A DNA stretch of 64,000 nucleotides, taken from Bradyrhizobium diazoefficiens. Lineage in GTDB: Bacteria > Pseudomonadota > Alphaproteobacteria > Rhizobiales > Xanthobacteraceae. Made by a program: the position numbers and the translations under genes. Shown piece after piece: positions 7,632 to 17,661 of the stretch. Every line of letters starts with the position of its first letter. The first letter of the stretch is position 1. The notes beneath the pieces are model-generated. The model made no database searches. It saw only the letters and a program-made list of their open reading frames with translations, and had not been told where the DNA came from. The DNA lies in the NCBI RefSeq assembly GCF_016612535.1, contig NZ_JAENXS010000002.1, positions 1,550,001-1,614,000 on the forward strand, given 5' to 3'.

Positions 7632-9038
7632 ATGTGGCTGTTTTTCCTGGTAGCCTGGCTTGTCCTGCTCGCCGCCATCGCGTTTCTCGCCCCGCAGGCG
7701 TTTGGGTATGACATCACCCATTTGCCCGCCCTGTTTGCAGGGCAGCCGATGCCGCATCGCATCGCAACCGGCGCGGTTCTGGTGGTCGGACTGGCGCTGA
7801 TCGGCGCCTCCGCCTGGCGGCTCTCGCGCCAGGACCGGCGCCTCGACACGCTGCGCGATCGCCTCAAGAGGACCCGGGAAGACGTCGTCGTCGCCCATGC
7901 GCTGCAAAACCATCTGGATGCCACGGTCCAGCACCTGATCGAGAGCGATCCGAGGGAGGCGGTCTCCGCGCTGCACGACAAGCTCGGCGAGACCGAGCAG
8001 CGCGCGCAGCTCCAGCAGGGCCGCAACCAATCCACCGACATGCACGACCAACTCGCCGAGATCCGCCGCCGCCAGCAGGCGCTGCGCGAGATGGTCGGCA
8101 AGGTCGCCGATCAGCGCCGCGCGGTCGAGCCTGTTTTCACCGAGATTCGCGACCGCCAGAACCAGCTCGAACGTTCGCTGCTCGACCTCGAGACCGACGA
8201 CCGCAAGAACAATCTCGCCGACCGGCTGAAGGACATCGCCCGCGACGTATCGACGCTGCTCGGCCGGGTCAACGCGGTCCAGGACACCTTTGCGACACTC
8301 AACCAGTACAGAGAAGATCTGGCGAAATCCCACGCCGAGCTGGTGCCGCTGCGGACATCCGACGCCGGCATCAACGCCCTGATCGGCGAGCTCAGCCTCA
8401 GCCATGAGCGTCTCGCCAAGACCGTCGACGAGCTCGAGACCGGCGGCGAGGCTCCACTCAGCGCGCGCGTCGAGACACTGTCGAACAACAAGATCGAGAT
8501 CGAGCAGCGCCTGGCCCGTATCGACGACAGCGCCAACATCCTCAAAGGCATCCGGCTCGATTTCGAGGAGCTCGGCCAGCGCCAGGCCCAGATCGAGCGC
8601 TCGCTCGCCGAGGTCGAAACCGGTCCCGACGGCAAGACGCTCGCCGACCGCCAGAACGCGCTGAACGATTTCGTCATCCAGTCGCGTCAGCGCCTCGGCG
8701 CCTTGCAGGAGACGCTGTCAACGCTGAACACCTTCAAGACGGAGCTGTCGAAGTCGCAGGCCGACCTCGTCCCGCTGAAGGCGCCGGTGTTCGGCATCGA
8801 GGCCATGATCGCCGACGTCAGCGTCACCCGTGACCTCCTCGCCAGGACCGTCAGCGAGATCGAGGCCAACGGCGATGTCACCCTCACCTCACGCGTCGAT
8901 GCGCTGACCAAGAGCAAGCGTGAGGTCGAGGAGCGGCTTGCCCGCATCTTCGACAATTTCAACGCGCTCGATGCCTTGCGCAAGGACATCGGCGGCATCT
9001 TCTCGACCATCCGCAACAACCTGAACCGGATCGGGTGA
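7632..9038 (+). CDS. Membrane-anchored coiled-coil protein with internal duplication
   Basis: The protein is 468 residues from ATG 7632, chosen for GGGGGCG upstream and the immediately following hydrophobic helix; an ATG at 7599 would add 11 residues. Two membrane helices lie near residues 1-20 and 45-65. The rest is a long, charged, heptad-like coiled coil. Two units of about 140 residues, near 169-308 and 311-450, align along their whole length with a period of 142 residues: both contain RQxQxERSL, the LVPL segment, LAxTVxELE-like sequence and ARV/SRV...EERLARI. A shorter, degenerate start of a third unit precedes them. The rod probably projects into one compartment as a scaffold. No known family was recognised. 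Confidence 0.75.
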   Translation: MWLFFLVAWLVLLAAIAFLAPQAFGYDITHLPALFAGQPMPHRIATGAVLVVGLALIGASAWRLSRQDRRLDTLRDRLKRTREDVVVAHALQNHLDATVQHLIESDPREAVSALHDKLGETEQRAQLQQGRNQSTDMHDQLAEIRRRQQALREMVGKVADQRRAVEPVFTEIRDRQNQLERSLLDLETDDRKNNLADRLKDIARDVSTLLGRVNAVQDTFATLNQYREDLAKSHAELVPLRTSDAGINALIGELSLSHERLAKTVDELETGGEAPLSARVETLSNNKIEIEQRLARIDDSANILKGIRLDFEELGQRQAQIERSLAEVETGPDGKTLADRQNALNDFVIQSRQRLGALQETLSTLNTFKTELSKSQADLVPLKAPVFGIEAMIADVSVTRDLLARTVSEIEANGDVTLTSRVDALTKSKREVEERLARIFDNFNALDALRKDIGGIFSTIRNNLNRIG

Positions 9039-9095
9039 GCTGCCGAATTACGGACCGGTTCGAACCGCGATCAATCTCTGCGCGACCAATCGCAG

Positions 9096-9812
9096 ATGCG
9101 CTTCATCCTCGGCTTCCTGTCTGCGCTGCTCGGCGCGCTTGCCGGCTGGTCCGCCCTCGCCGCGTTGGTGGTCATGCTGGCGGGGCCGGACCGCGATGGC
9201 GGCATCGCCATGGGGGCCTTCTTCGACATCGGCCCGATCGGCGGCGTCGTCGGCCTGATCGCCGGCATCTGGCTGTTCGTGCGGTTCGGTCTGGTTCGGA
9301 ACGCAGCGCCACCGCCTGCCGCGGAAACCTCCGATGCCGCGCCTCACCGCGCGACACGGCTCTCCTATCCTTTTGCCGCCACCGTTCTGCTCGCCGTGGC
9401 AGTCCTGGGCTATTGGGGATGGTACGAATTCATTCGCTCGCCCAATCTCAGTCACGGCTTCATGACGCTCCAGGTCGAGTTTCGTCTCCCCGCCGGCATG
9501 ACCCTGCCGGACAAGGAGGAGGACGTGCATATCGAGATCGAGGAAGCGACGGGCTATGCCGACTCCATGTTGCCTGCGAACTGGCGCGCGCATGACGGTG
9601 ACCGCAAAGCGATCATTGCCTCTACATTGTTGATGTACAAGACCCGCCACCGCGCCGTCAGCCTGACGCTTCCGGGCGTGCCCACGCAGCGCTGGCCGAT
9701 CGACCTTACCTCCGACCCGGACCCCACGCCCGGCTTTTCGCCCTGGCGCGTCGCTAGCGAGCCATCGCCAGCAAAGATCGAGATGCACTTTCGGCTCAGC
9801 GCCGACCGCTGA
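9096..9812 (+). CDS. Membrane protein of unknown function
   Basis: This 238-residue protein has three predicted membrane segments (about residues 2-28, 42-64 and 95-112). They are followed by a soluble domain of about 120 residues rich in beta-strand patterns, with acidic segment DKEEDVHIEIEEATG. The start lies 57 bp after the coiled-coil gene, on the same strand, so the two may be co-transcribed. No ribosome site stands out. No recognisable catalytic motif was seen and no family is claimed. Confidence 0.6.
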   Translation: MRFILGFLSALLGALAGWSALAALVVMLAGPDRDGGIAMGAFFDIGPIGGVVGLIAGIWLFVRFGLVRNAAPPPAAETSDAAPHRATRLSYPFAATVLLAVAVLGYWGWYEFIRSPNLSHGFMTLQVEFRLPAGMTLPDKEEDVHIEIEEATGYADSMLPANWRAHDGDRKAIIASTLLMYKTRHRAVSLTLPGVPTQRWPIDLTSDPDPTPGFSPWRVASEPSPAKIEMHFRLSADR

Positions 9813-9982
9813 CGAAGGTGCGGCGCGCCGAAACATTTCGACACACATCACATCTGCGCGCGCCCGATCAATGCCGCCAACATGTCGCGGGGGTGCCGCA
9901 CTGTGGTCGCATTCGGCCGCCCTTCTGTGAGGCGTGTCTGGGGGCACGGCATGACCGTGTTTGGACCAAACCTTCTAGGGGT

Positions 9983-10183
9983 ATGACTGTGAAGAAGATT
10001 GTAATTGTTCTGGGTGCGACGCTTGCTCTGGTGACAGCTGCAAACGCCGCGGATCTGCCGCGCCGCCAGCCCGTGCCCTATCCCGCTGAGCAGGCGCCGA
10101 TCGGCAAGATGCCGATTGGCAAGAGCCCGATTGGAAAGGCCCCGATCGGCAAGGCGCCCGGCCCGGTCGCGGCGCGCTACTGA
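9983..10183 (+). CDS. Small secreted protein with tandem xPIGK repeats
   Basis: ATG 9983 follows TAGGGGT and opens 66 codons. Residues 1-23 form a classical signal peptide (Lys-Lys, hydrophobic core, ANAA cleavage region). The mature protein is about 43 residues: a proline-rich segment, then four tandem pentapeptides APIGK, MPIGK, SPIGK, APIGK and a final APG. The repeat makes it strongly basic and probably disordered, suited to contact with membrane, cell wall or nucleic acid. No cysteine is present. It lies 43 bp upstream of another secreted protein gene. Function is unknown. Confidence 0.7.
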   Translation: MTVKKIVIVLGATLALVTAANAADLPRRQPVPYPAEQAPIGKMPIGKSPIGKAPIGKAPGPVAARY

Positions 10184-10226
10184 GGCGCACGCCAATCAGC
10201 GCGGCCGACAGTCGAGGGGGCAAAGC

Positions 10227-10865
10227 GTGACGAACAAACCTGATCGATGGCTCGCGGGGTTCGCCCTTGCGGCAATGCTCGCGTGCACGATGCCATCGGC
10301 CTCGGCCCACGAAGCGAACAAGCGCATGGCCGACGCCAATGCGCTTGTCCCAACCGACACTGCGTCACGACAGGCGCCGCCATCGACGCGGCGCTCCGTC
10401 GCGCGGGCGGAGAAGGGTCCCTATTACGTCGACTTCCGCGCGCGGACGGCGGCGAGCTGGGGCCATGCCTTCGTCTGGTACGGCAAGACCAGCGAGCGTG
10501 CCGTCGAGGTCGCGGGCCTGACGCCCGCCGGCGACACCTGGACCTATCTGCTCGGGTACCTCACCTGGGTGCCGTCCGAGACCGGCGCGAGCTATGGCGA
10601 TCTCGACCCGGACTATCTGACCGCGAGCTACCGCGTCTATCTGAACGAAGCCGACGCCAAGCGCGTCTTCGCCTACATCAAGAAGCTGCAGGCGAGCTCG
10701 CCGGTCTGGAACGCCGAGACCACCAACTGCACCGGCTTCATCGGCGACATCGCCGAATACATGGGACTGAAAGTCCCCAACCGCTGGCAGCGCCCGGAAA
10801 ACTTCGTCAACAGCCTGAAAGACATCAACGGCGGCCGGCAAGTGGTGCGGCTGTCGGCGGAGTAA
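10227..10865 (+). CDS. Secreted protein, possible DUF4105/NlpC-like fold
   Basis: GTG 10227 follows GAGGGGG and encodes 212 residues. A signal peptide spans about residues 1-28 (ending SASA). A disordered linker follows, then a globular domain with GHAFVWYG and TTNCTGFIGDIAEYMG. A conserved His ahead of a Cys in an Asn-Cys motif is reminiscent of DUF4105 and other papain-like periplasmic domains, where His and Cys form the active site. This is a motif-level resemblance only. A likely location is the periplasm. It is the second gene after the xPIGK peptide and may be co-expressed with it. Confidence 0.65.
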   Translation: MTNKPDRWLAGFALAAMLACTMPSASAHEANKRMADANALVPTDTASRQAPPSTRRSVARAEKGPYYVDFRARTAASWGHAFVWYGKTSERAVEVAGLTPAGDTWTYLLGYLTWVPSETGASYGDLDPDYLTASYRVYLNEADAKRVFAYIKKLQASSPVWNAETTNCTGFIGDIAEYMGLKVPNRWQRPENFVNSLKDINGGRQVVRLSAE

Positions 10866-10875
10866 GGCCGATTCC

Positions 10876-10964
10876 GTAGCCCGGATGAAGCGCAGCGAAA
10901 TCCGCGACCGCCGTCGCCCCGTCGCACGACCCACCCGGATTGCGCTTCGCTCCATCCGGGCTAC
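10876..10964. repeat. Intergenic palindromic repeat (about 89 bp)
   Basis: GTAGCCCGGATG at the left mirrors CATCCGGGCTAC at the right, with inner arms around AGCGCAGCGAAATCCG and CGGATTGCGCTTCGCT. This is a REP-like hairpin of a type common in this group, sitting just after the secreted-protein gene. Confidence 0.8.
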
Positions 10965-11031
10965 ACAAACCGCCTCGCCAGCGTCCTCGCGGATTGTCCG
11001 CGCCGCGGAATCCCGCTCGCATCCCGCATGA

Positions 11032-12126
<1,095 letters not shown>

Positions 12127-12171
12127 TCGGTGATGTGATTTGAACGCAGCGCTCGCCACGCCGAAAGTATG

Positions 12172-12312
12172 CTCCCTCGCCCCGCTTGCGGGGAGAGGGT
12201 TGGGGTGAGGGGAAGTCTCCGCGAGGAAGGTGACAGTTGGACTCGCGGAGGCTCCCCCTCACCCGGAATTGGCTCCGCAAATTCCGGCCCCTCCCCGCAA
12301 GCGGGGAGAGGC
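12172..12312. repeat. Long palindromic intergenic repeat (about 141 bp)
   Basis: Nested inverted arms: CTCGCCCCGCTTGCGGGGAG against CTCCCCGCAAGCGGGGAG, and TCTCCGCGAG against CTCGCGGAG, with GGGGTGAGGGG opposite CCCCCTCACCC. Each outer arm also contains a small hairpin of its own. Confidence 0.8.
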
Positions 12313-12364
12313 GAACAATCACATCGATCTTCATCTACAAGCTCAGTTGAGTACGAGGTAACAC

Positions 12365-13336
12365 ATGAAGGCTTATGTCTACGGCCCTGATGGCGCTCGG
12401 ATTTCCGACGTCGCTCAACCAAAACCTAAAGGCACGCAGGTCCTCGTTCGCGTGCGCGCCTGCGGACTCAATCGCGCCGACACCGGCATGCGCAGGGGTC
12501 ACGCCCATGGCGCGGCCGGCGGCGTCGGCACCGTGCTCGGCATGGAATGGGCCGGCGAAGTCGCCGAACTCGGACCGGATGCGAAGGGCGTGAAGGTCGG
12601 CGATCGCATCATGGGCTCGGGCGGCGCAGCGTTCGCCGAGTATACGCTGGCCGACCACGGCCGCCTGTTCCGTGCGCCCTCGAACATGAATTTCGGGGAG
12701 GCCGCCACCCTGCCCGTCGCGCTCGCGACCATGCACAATGCCGTCGTCACCGTCGGCGGTGTGCAGCCCGGACAAGCCGTCCTGATCCAGGGCGCAAGCT
12801 CCGGCGTCGGCCTGATGGCGATGCAGATCGCCAAGCTGAAGGGCGCGAAGCTCGTGATCGGCTCCTCGACCGATGCCTATCGGCGCGGCCGGTTGACCGA
12901 ATACGGCGCCGACCTCACGGTCGACTCCTCCGACCCCAAATGGGTCGACGAGGTGCTCAAGGCCACTGGAGGCGAAGGCGTCGACCTCATCGTCGACCAG
13001 GTATCCGGCCAGGTCGCCAACCAGAACCTCGCCGCGACGAGGGTTTTGGGCCGCATCGTCAATGTCGGCCGGCTCGGCGGCACGCACGCCGATTTCAACT
13101 TCGACCTCCATGCCGCCCGCCGCATCAGCTATGTCGGCGTCACCTTCCGCACCCGCACCATCGAGGAGGTCCGCGCGATTTTTGATGAGGTCCGGAAGGA
13201 CATTTGGGGCGCGGTGGAATCGCGCAAGCTGCAGCTCCCAATCGATAAGGTCTACGCGTTTGACGACATCGACCAGGCGTTCGCGCACATGGAGGCGAAC
13301 AAGCATTTGGGCAAGATCGTCGTGACGGTGCCGTAA
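12365..13336 (+). CDS. Zinc-independent quinone oxidoreductase-like (MDR superfamily)
   Basis: This 323-residue protein has the medium-chain dehydrogenase layout. The N-terminal GroES-like domain contains GLNRADTGMRRG and GMEWAGEVAELG, and the NADPH-binding Rossmann segment is LIQGASSGVGLMAMQIAK (about residues 139-156). The cysteine and histidine ligands of zinc-dependent alcohol dehydrogenases are absent, so it belongs to the quinone oxidoreductase/enoyl reductase branch, which reduces quinones or alkenals with NADPH. GAGG lies upstream of ATG 12365. It is flanked by hairpin repeats and appears monocistronic. Confidence 0.85.
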   Translation: MKAYVYGPDGARISDVAQPKPKGTQVLVRVRACGLNRADTGMRRGHAHGAAGGVGTVLGMEWAGEVAELGPDAKGVKVGDRIMGSGGAAFAEYTLADHGRLFRAPSNMNFGEAATLPVALATMHNAVVTVGGVQPGQAVLIQGASSGVGLMAMQIAKLKGAKLVIGSSTDAYRRGRLTEYGADLTVDSSDPKWVDEVLKATGGEGVDLIVDQVSGQVANQNLAATRVLGRIVNVGRLGGTHADFNFDLHAARRISYVGVTFRTRTIEEVRAIFDEVRKDIWGAVESRKLQLPIDKVYAFDDIDQAFAHMEANKHLGKIVVTVP

Positions 13337-13356
13337 CCGTCGCTTCCAGACTCGCT

Positions 13357-13474
13357 CTCGTAGGGTGGGTTAGCGGAGCGTAACCCACCACTTCTGTCGC
13401 CGCGGAGATCAAAGAGGTGGGTTACGCCCAGCGTCTGCGCTTTGCGCAGCCGCCGGTCTAACCCACCCTACGAG
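13357..13474. repeat. Palindromic intergenic repeat (about 118 bp)
   Basis: CTCGTAGGGTGGGTTA at the left is the reverse complement of TAACCCACCCTACGAG at the right. Internal GTAACCCACC and GGTGGGTTAC form a second pair. This is a different repeat family from the three upstream. Confidence 0.85.
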
Positions 13475-13603
13475 ACGGAGCCAATGGCATCGGCCAGCAT
13501 TCAATTCAGAAGCATTCGCAATAGCATCGCTCCTGCAACTCACTCGCGACTACTCCTATGGATCGTCGCTTGATGTTCACCTGCGGCCTGCTAAATCCCC
13601 GCC

Positions 13604-14995
13604 ATGAGCGGACAACACAGCAAGACATCGGTCGCGGCCATCTCGATCTTCGCCAGCGGCGGCATGGCGGCGGCCAAATTCGTCGTCGGCATCGCGATCG
13701 GTTCTCTGGCGCTGATCTCGGAGGCCCTGCATTCCTCGGTCGACCTCGTCGCCACCATCATCACCTGGGCGGTGGTGCGGGTGTCGGACAAGCCGGCCGA
13801 CGAGCAGCATCATTACGGCCACGGCAAGCTGGAGAGCATCTCCGCGCTCGGCGTCACCGCCCTGCTCTACGTGCTGGCCGGCGGCATTCTGGTCGAGGCC
13901 TATAGCCGGCTGCGCGAGGGAACCCCACCGCCGACGATTTCGGCGGTGCCGTTCGTCGTGCTGGTGATCGACATCGTGGTCAATCTCTGGCGCGCCCGCG
14001 CGCTGCACCGTGCCGCCCGGGAAACACGGAGCCAGGCGCTGGCGGCCGACGCGCTGCATTTCGCCTCCGACGTCATGGGCTCATTTGCCGTGATCATCGG
14101 CCTGATCCTCGCCGGCCTCGGCTTCTGGTGGGGCGACGCCGCGGCCGCTGCCGCGGTCGCCGTGATGATCGCGGCGCTCGGCCTGCGCATGGCGGGCTCG
14201 ACGGTGCAGACGCTGGTCGACCGTGCCCCCGAAGGCGCCCAGGAGAAGGCCACCGCCGCGATCCGCAGCGTGCCCGGCGTGATCGACGTCGAGCGGCTGC
14301 GCCTGCGCATGGTCGGAGCGACGACGTTCATCGACACCATCGCCAAAGTGCCGCGGACCTATCCGATCGACCGCGTCGAGGAGATCAAGCGCGAGGCGCA
14401 AGCCGCGGTCAGCAGGGCCTTCGACGACGCCGACCTCACCTTCACCCCGGTGCCGGTGGCCCGCGACAACGAGACCGTGCGCGACCGCATCATGGTGATC
14501 GCGCACAATTCGGGCCTCGCCATCCACCACGTCACGGTGCACGATCTGGGTCCGATTCAGGATTTGGGCGGCAAGCTGATCGTCGGCATCGACCTCGAGG
14601 TCGACGGCGAGATGCAGCTCGAGGCCGCCCATGATGTCGCCAACACCCTGGAGCGCAATATCCAGGAAGAGTTCGGCGCGGACGTCGAGGTCGACGTCCA
14701 TATCGAGCCGCTGGAGCCGGAACTCCCGTTCGGCGTCGATGCCACGCCGGAACGGGTGCAGACCGTCACCGCCGCGCTCACGGAATACGCCGCCGGCGGC
14801 GAGATCCACGACATCCATAATGTGCGTGTCCGCAACACCGACGCCGGCGAGATCGTCAACTTCCACTGCCGCGCCACGCCGTCGATGAGCGTGATCAAGG
14901 TGCACGAGCAAGTCGACGCGATCGAGCGCGCGCTGCGCCGCGCGTTCCCGAGCGTGAAGCGCGTGATCAGCCACGCCGAACCACCGCGCGCGTGA
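13604..14995 (+). CDS. Cation diffusion facilitator (CDF) metal/proton antiporter
   Basis: The 463-residue protein has a six-helix CDF membrane domain (about residues 10-205). HSSVD (43-47) in helix 2 and HFASD (152-156) in helix 5 form the transport-site signature; the His-Asp/His-Asp set usually indicates Zn or Cd selectivity. The cytoplasmic part is unusually long at roughly 250 residues and looks like two ZT-dimer-like ferredoxin-fold domains in tandem. CDF proteins export divalent metals in exchange for protons. It is monocistronic, with a hairpin repeat upstream. The metal cannot be fixed from sequence alone. Confidence 0.88.
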   Translation: MSGQHSKTSVAAISIFASGGMAAAKFVVGIAIGSLALISEALHSSVDLVATIITWAVVRVSDKPADEQHHYGHGKLESISALGVTALLYVLAGGILVEAYSRLREGTPPPTISAVPFVVLVIDIVVNLWRARALHRAARETRSQALAADALHFASDVMGSFAVIIGLILAGLGFWWGDAAAAAAVAVMIAALGLRMAGSTVQTLVDRAPEGAQEKATAAIRSVPGVIDVERLRLRMVGATTFIDTIAKVPRTYPIDRVEEIKREAQAAVSRAFDDADLTFTPVPVARDNETVRDRIMVIAHNSGLAIHHVTVHDLGPIQDLGGKLIVGIDLEVDGEMQLEAAHDVANTLERNIQEEFGADVEVDVHIEPLEPELPFGVDATPERVQTVTAALTEYAAGGEIHDIHNVRVRNTDAGEIVNFHCRATPSMSVIKVHEQVDAIERALRRAFPSVKRVISHAEPPRA

Positions 14996-15221
14996 GACGG
15001 AAAGTGCGGACAAGCTCCGCGTTCTTGTTTCGGACTCATCACGCACGTGAGTTTGCGGACTCGAAGCGCGCAAACTCTGCATTGGATAAGAATTATTTCG
15101 CGTTAACGTTTCGTTGACTCTCGACAGCCTGAGCAAACTGGATTCAAATCGCTGTGATTCGAAAGCGACGTGGGGCTGCTTTCGAACGATGTTGCAAGCA
15201 GGTTTTCAGGGGGCCGAAGGC

Positions 15222-17552
15222 ATGGCGCGCGCAGACGCCGCGAACGCGTGTGTCCAATCCGATTCGATCAAGGGATTGGCGCAATCGATCGCGAAACCTG
15301 CCTATCATCGGCTCCTGATCGCGGAGCCGGCGCTGCGACGCGCCGTACCGACGCTCATCATCGCCTTCCTCATCACGATCTGCCTCGGCGCCTTCGTCCA
15401 GGTCGTCGACCAGACGCGCCAGAAGCGCATGGTGATCCAGAACGACATTTCGGCGCTCGCCGAACTGCTCGCCGAGCGCATCGACCGCCTCACCTCGGTG
15501 CGCGCGGAGCGGCTGAAGAACATCGAGAACCTGCCGACATCGCTGCCCGACATGATCCCGACCCGGGCGCGAGTGTCGGGCCGGCACGTCGTCGTCACCT
15601 CGGCCGGCATCGACCGCCGCATCCTCGCTCGCATTCCGATCGACAGCGACCCGGCCGGCAACGACCGCCTGCTTGATGCGATCACCACGGCGCAGCTGCT
15701 CGCCGCGCCGCCGCGCGACAATGACGTCTCCGACATGACGCTGCCGAACGGCAACGCCGCGATGGCGACATCGCGGCCGATCAAGTCGCTGCCCGGCCTC
15801 GTCACCGTGATCCAGGAACGCAACGAGCCGATCTGGGGTTCGGACGCGGCACTGTCGGTGACGCTCTCGGCGACCACCGGCTTCGTCGTCCTGATCCTCG
15901 GCTTCGCCTTCCACTGGCAGTCGACCCGCGCCCGCGAAGGCGACCTCATCAACGACGCCGTGCGTGGCCGGATCGACACCGCGCTCAACCGCGGCCGCTG
16001 CGGCCTGTGGGACTGGGACCTGTCGCGCGGCCGGATCTTCTGGTCGCAATCGATGTTTTCGATGCTAGGCCTCGACGGCCGCAACGAGCTCCTCACCTTC
16101 GGCGAGGTCAACGCGCTGGTGAAGTCCGACGACATCGACCTGTTCGCGATCGCCGACCAGCTCATCTCCGAGAAGATCGACCACATCGACCAGACCTTCC
16201 GCATGCAGCATGTCGACGGCCACTGGATCTGGCTCCGCGTCCGCTGCGAGCGGACCCGCGGGACGAGCGATTCCGGCGTGCACCTGATCGGGATCGCGGT
16301 CGACATCACCGAGCAGAAGAGCCTCGCCGAGCGCACCGTGGAAGCCGACCTCCGGCTGCGCGACGCGATCGAGACCATTCCGGAAGCCTTCGTGCTGTGG
16401 GACGCCAGCGACCGCCTGGTGCTCTGCAATTCGCACTTCCAGCGCCTGCACAAGCTGCCCGATACGGCGGTGATCCCCGGCACCTCCTACGAGACCGTGC
16501 TGGAAGTCGGCCGCATGCCGGAGGTCCGCACCCGCCACAACGAGACGGCAAGCCAGGGGCCGGGCGCGCGCACCTTCGAGGCCCAGCTCGACGACGGCAG
16601 CTGGCTGCATATCAGCGAGCGCCGCACCAAGGACGGCGGCTACGTCTCGGTCGGCACCGACATCACAAGAATCAAGGAGCACGAGCAGAAGCTCGTCGAT
16701 AACGATCTGCGCCTGCGCGCCACCGTGATCGATCTCAAGCGCTCGCAGGCCGCGCTGGAGCGCCAGGCGGTCGAGCTTGCCGATCTCGCCGAGAAATACC
16801 AGCGCGAGAAGACCCGCGCCGAGGAAGCCAACCAGACCAAGTCGAAATTCCTCGCCAATATGAGCCACGAGCTGCGCACGCCGCTGAATGCGATCATCGG
16901 CTTCTCGGAGATCATGGGCTCGGGCATGTTCGGCGAGCTTGGAAGCGAGAAGTACCAGGAATACTGCCACGACATCCTGACCAGCGGCCATTATCTGCTC
17001 GAAGTCATCAACGACATCCTCGACATGTCCAAGATCGAGGCCGGCCGCATGAAGCTCGACATGGAAGAGCTCGACCTCGCACAGACACTCGCGGAATCCC
17101 TGCGCGTGGTCGCCGGCCGGGCGCAGGACAAGCATCTGGCGCTTGACGCCGACATCGAGACATCCATCTCCGTCGTCGCCGACCGCCGCGCCACCAAGCA
17201 GATCATCGTCAATTTGCTGTCCAACGCCGTGAAGTTCACGCCCGACGGTGGACGCATCGTGGTACGCAGCCGGCAGCTCGACGACAGGATCGTGCTGATG
17301 ATCGCCGACACCGGCATCGGCATCGCGCCGCACTCGCTGGCGCGGCTCGGACGTCCGTTCGAGCAGGTCGAGAGCCAGCTCACCAAGACCTATCACGGCT
17401 CCGGCCTCGGGCTCGCGATCGCCCGTTCGCTGGCGCAGCTCCACGGCGGCTCGATGCGGCTGCGCTCCAGGCTCGAAGTCGGCACCGTCGTCCGCGTGAC
17501 GCTGCCACGCGACGCCGTCAAGGCGGCAAGCGGAATATCGGCTGCGGCTTGA
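15222..17552 (+). CDS. PleC/PdhS-like membrane sensor histidine kinase
   Basis: From ATG 15222 (GGGGGCCGAAGG upstream) the kinase is 776 residues; earlier in-frame starts at 15189 and TTG 15114 are weaker. Two membrane helices (about 42-62 and 211-231) bracket a periplasmic loop of about 150 residues. Two PAS-like domains follow (roughly 250-370 and 375-490), then a short coiled coil. The HisKA domain has SHELRTPLNAIIGFSEIMGS with His549, and the ATPase has NLLSNAVKFTPDGG, DTGIGI and GSGLGLAIA. INDILDMSKIEAG is typical of PleC/DivJ/PdhS kinases, which control the DivK/PleD cell-cycle circuit in alphaproteobacteria. No receiver gene is adjacent. Confidence 0.82.
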   Translation: MARADAANACVQSDSIKGLAQSIAKPAYHRLLIAEPALRRAVPTLIIAFLITICLGAFVQVVDQTRQKRMVIQNDISALAELLAERIDRLTSVRAERLKNIENLPTSLPDMIPTRARVSGRHVVVTSAGIDRRILARIPIDSDPAGNDRLLDAITTAQLLAAPPRDNDVSDMTLPNGNAAMATSRPIKSLPGLVTVIQERNEPIWGSDAALSVTLSATTGFVVLILGFAFHWQSTRAREGDLINDAVRGRIDTALNRGRCGLWDWDLSRGRIFWSQSMFSMLGLDGRNELLTFGEVNALVKSDDIDLFAIADQLISEKIDHIDQTFRMQHVDGHWIWLRVRCERTRGTSDSGVHLIGIAVDITEQKSLAERTVEADLRLRDAIETIPEAFVLWDASDRLVLCNSHFQRLHKLPDTAVIPGTSYETVLEVGRMPEVRTRHNETASQGPGARTFEAQLDDGSWLHISERRTKDGGYVSVGTDITRIKEHEQKLVDNDLRLRATVIDLKRSQAALERQAVELADLAEKYQREKTRAEEANQTKSKFLANMSHELRTPLNAIIGFSEIMGSGMFGELGSEKYQEYCHDILTSGHYLLEVINDILDMSKIEAGRMKLDMEELDLAQTLAESLRVVAGRAQDKHLALDADIETSISVVADRRATKQIIVNLLSNAVKFTPDGGRIVVRSRQLDDRIVLMIADTGIGIAPHSLARLGRPFEQVESQLTKTYHGSGLGLAIARSLAQLHGGSMRLRSRLEVGTVVRVTLPRDAVKAASGISAAA

Positions 17553-17592
17553 AGCCTAGAGCGCGTCGGAGTCAGGTTCGATCGGCGTCCGG

Positions 17593-17623
17593 GATCACCT
17601 CTCCCCGACGGGGAGAGGTGATC
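17593..17623. terminator. Hairpin between convergent genes, possible bidirectional terminator
   Basis: GATCACCTCTCCCC (17593-17606) pairs perfectly with GGGGAGAGGTGATC (17610-17623) across a 3-base loop. There is no T-run on either side, so it may instead be a small repeat remnant. It sits between the kinase and the LysR gene. Confidence 0.5.
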
Positions 17624-17661
17624 TGAGCTCTCGGTTCGCATCGACCAAAACACATTCCGCT

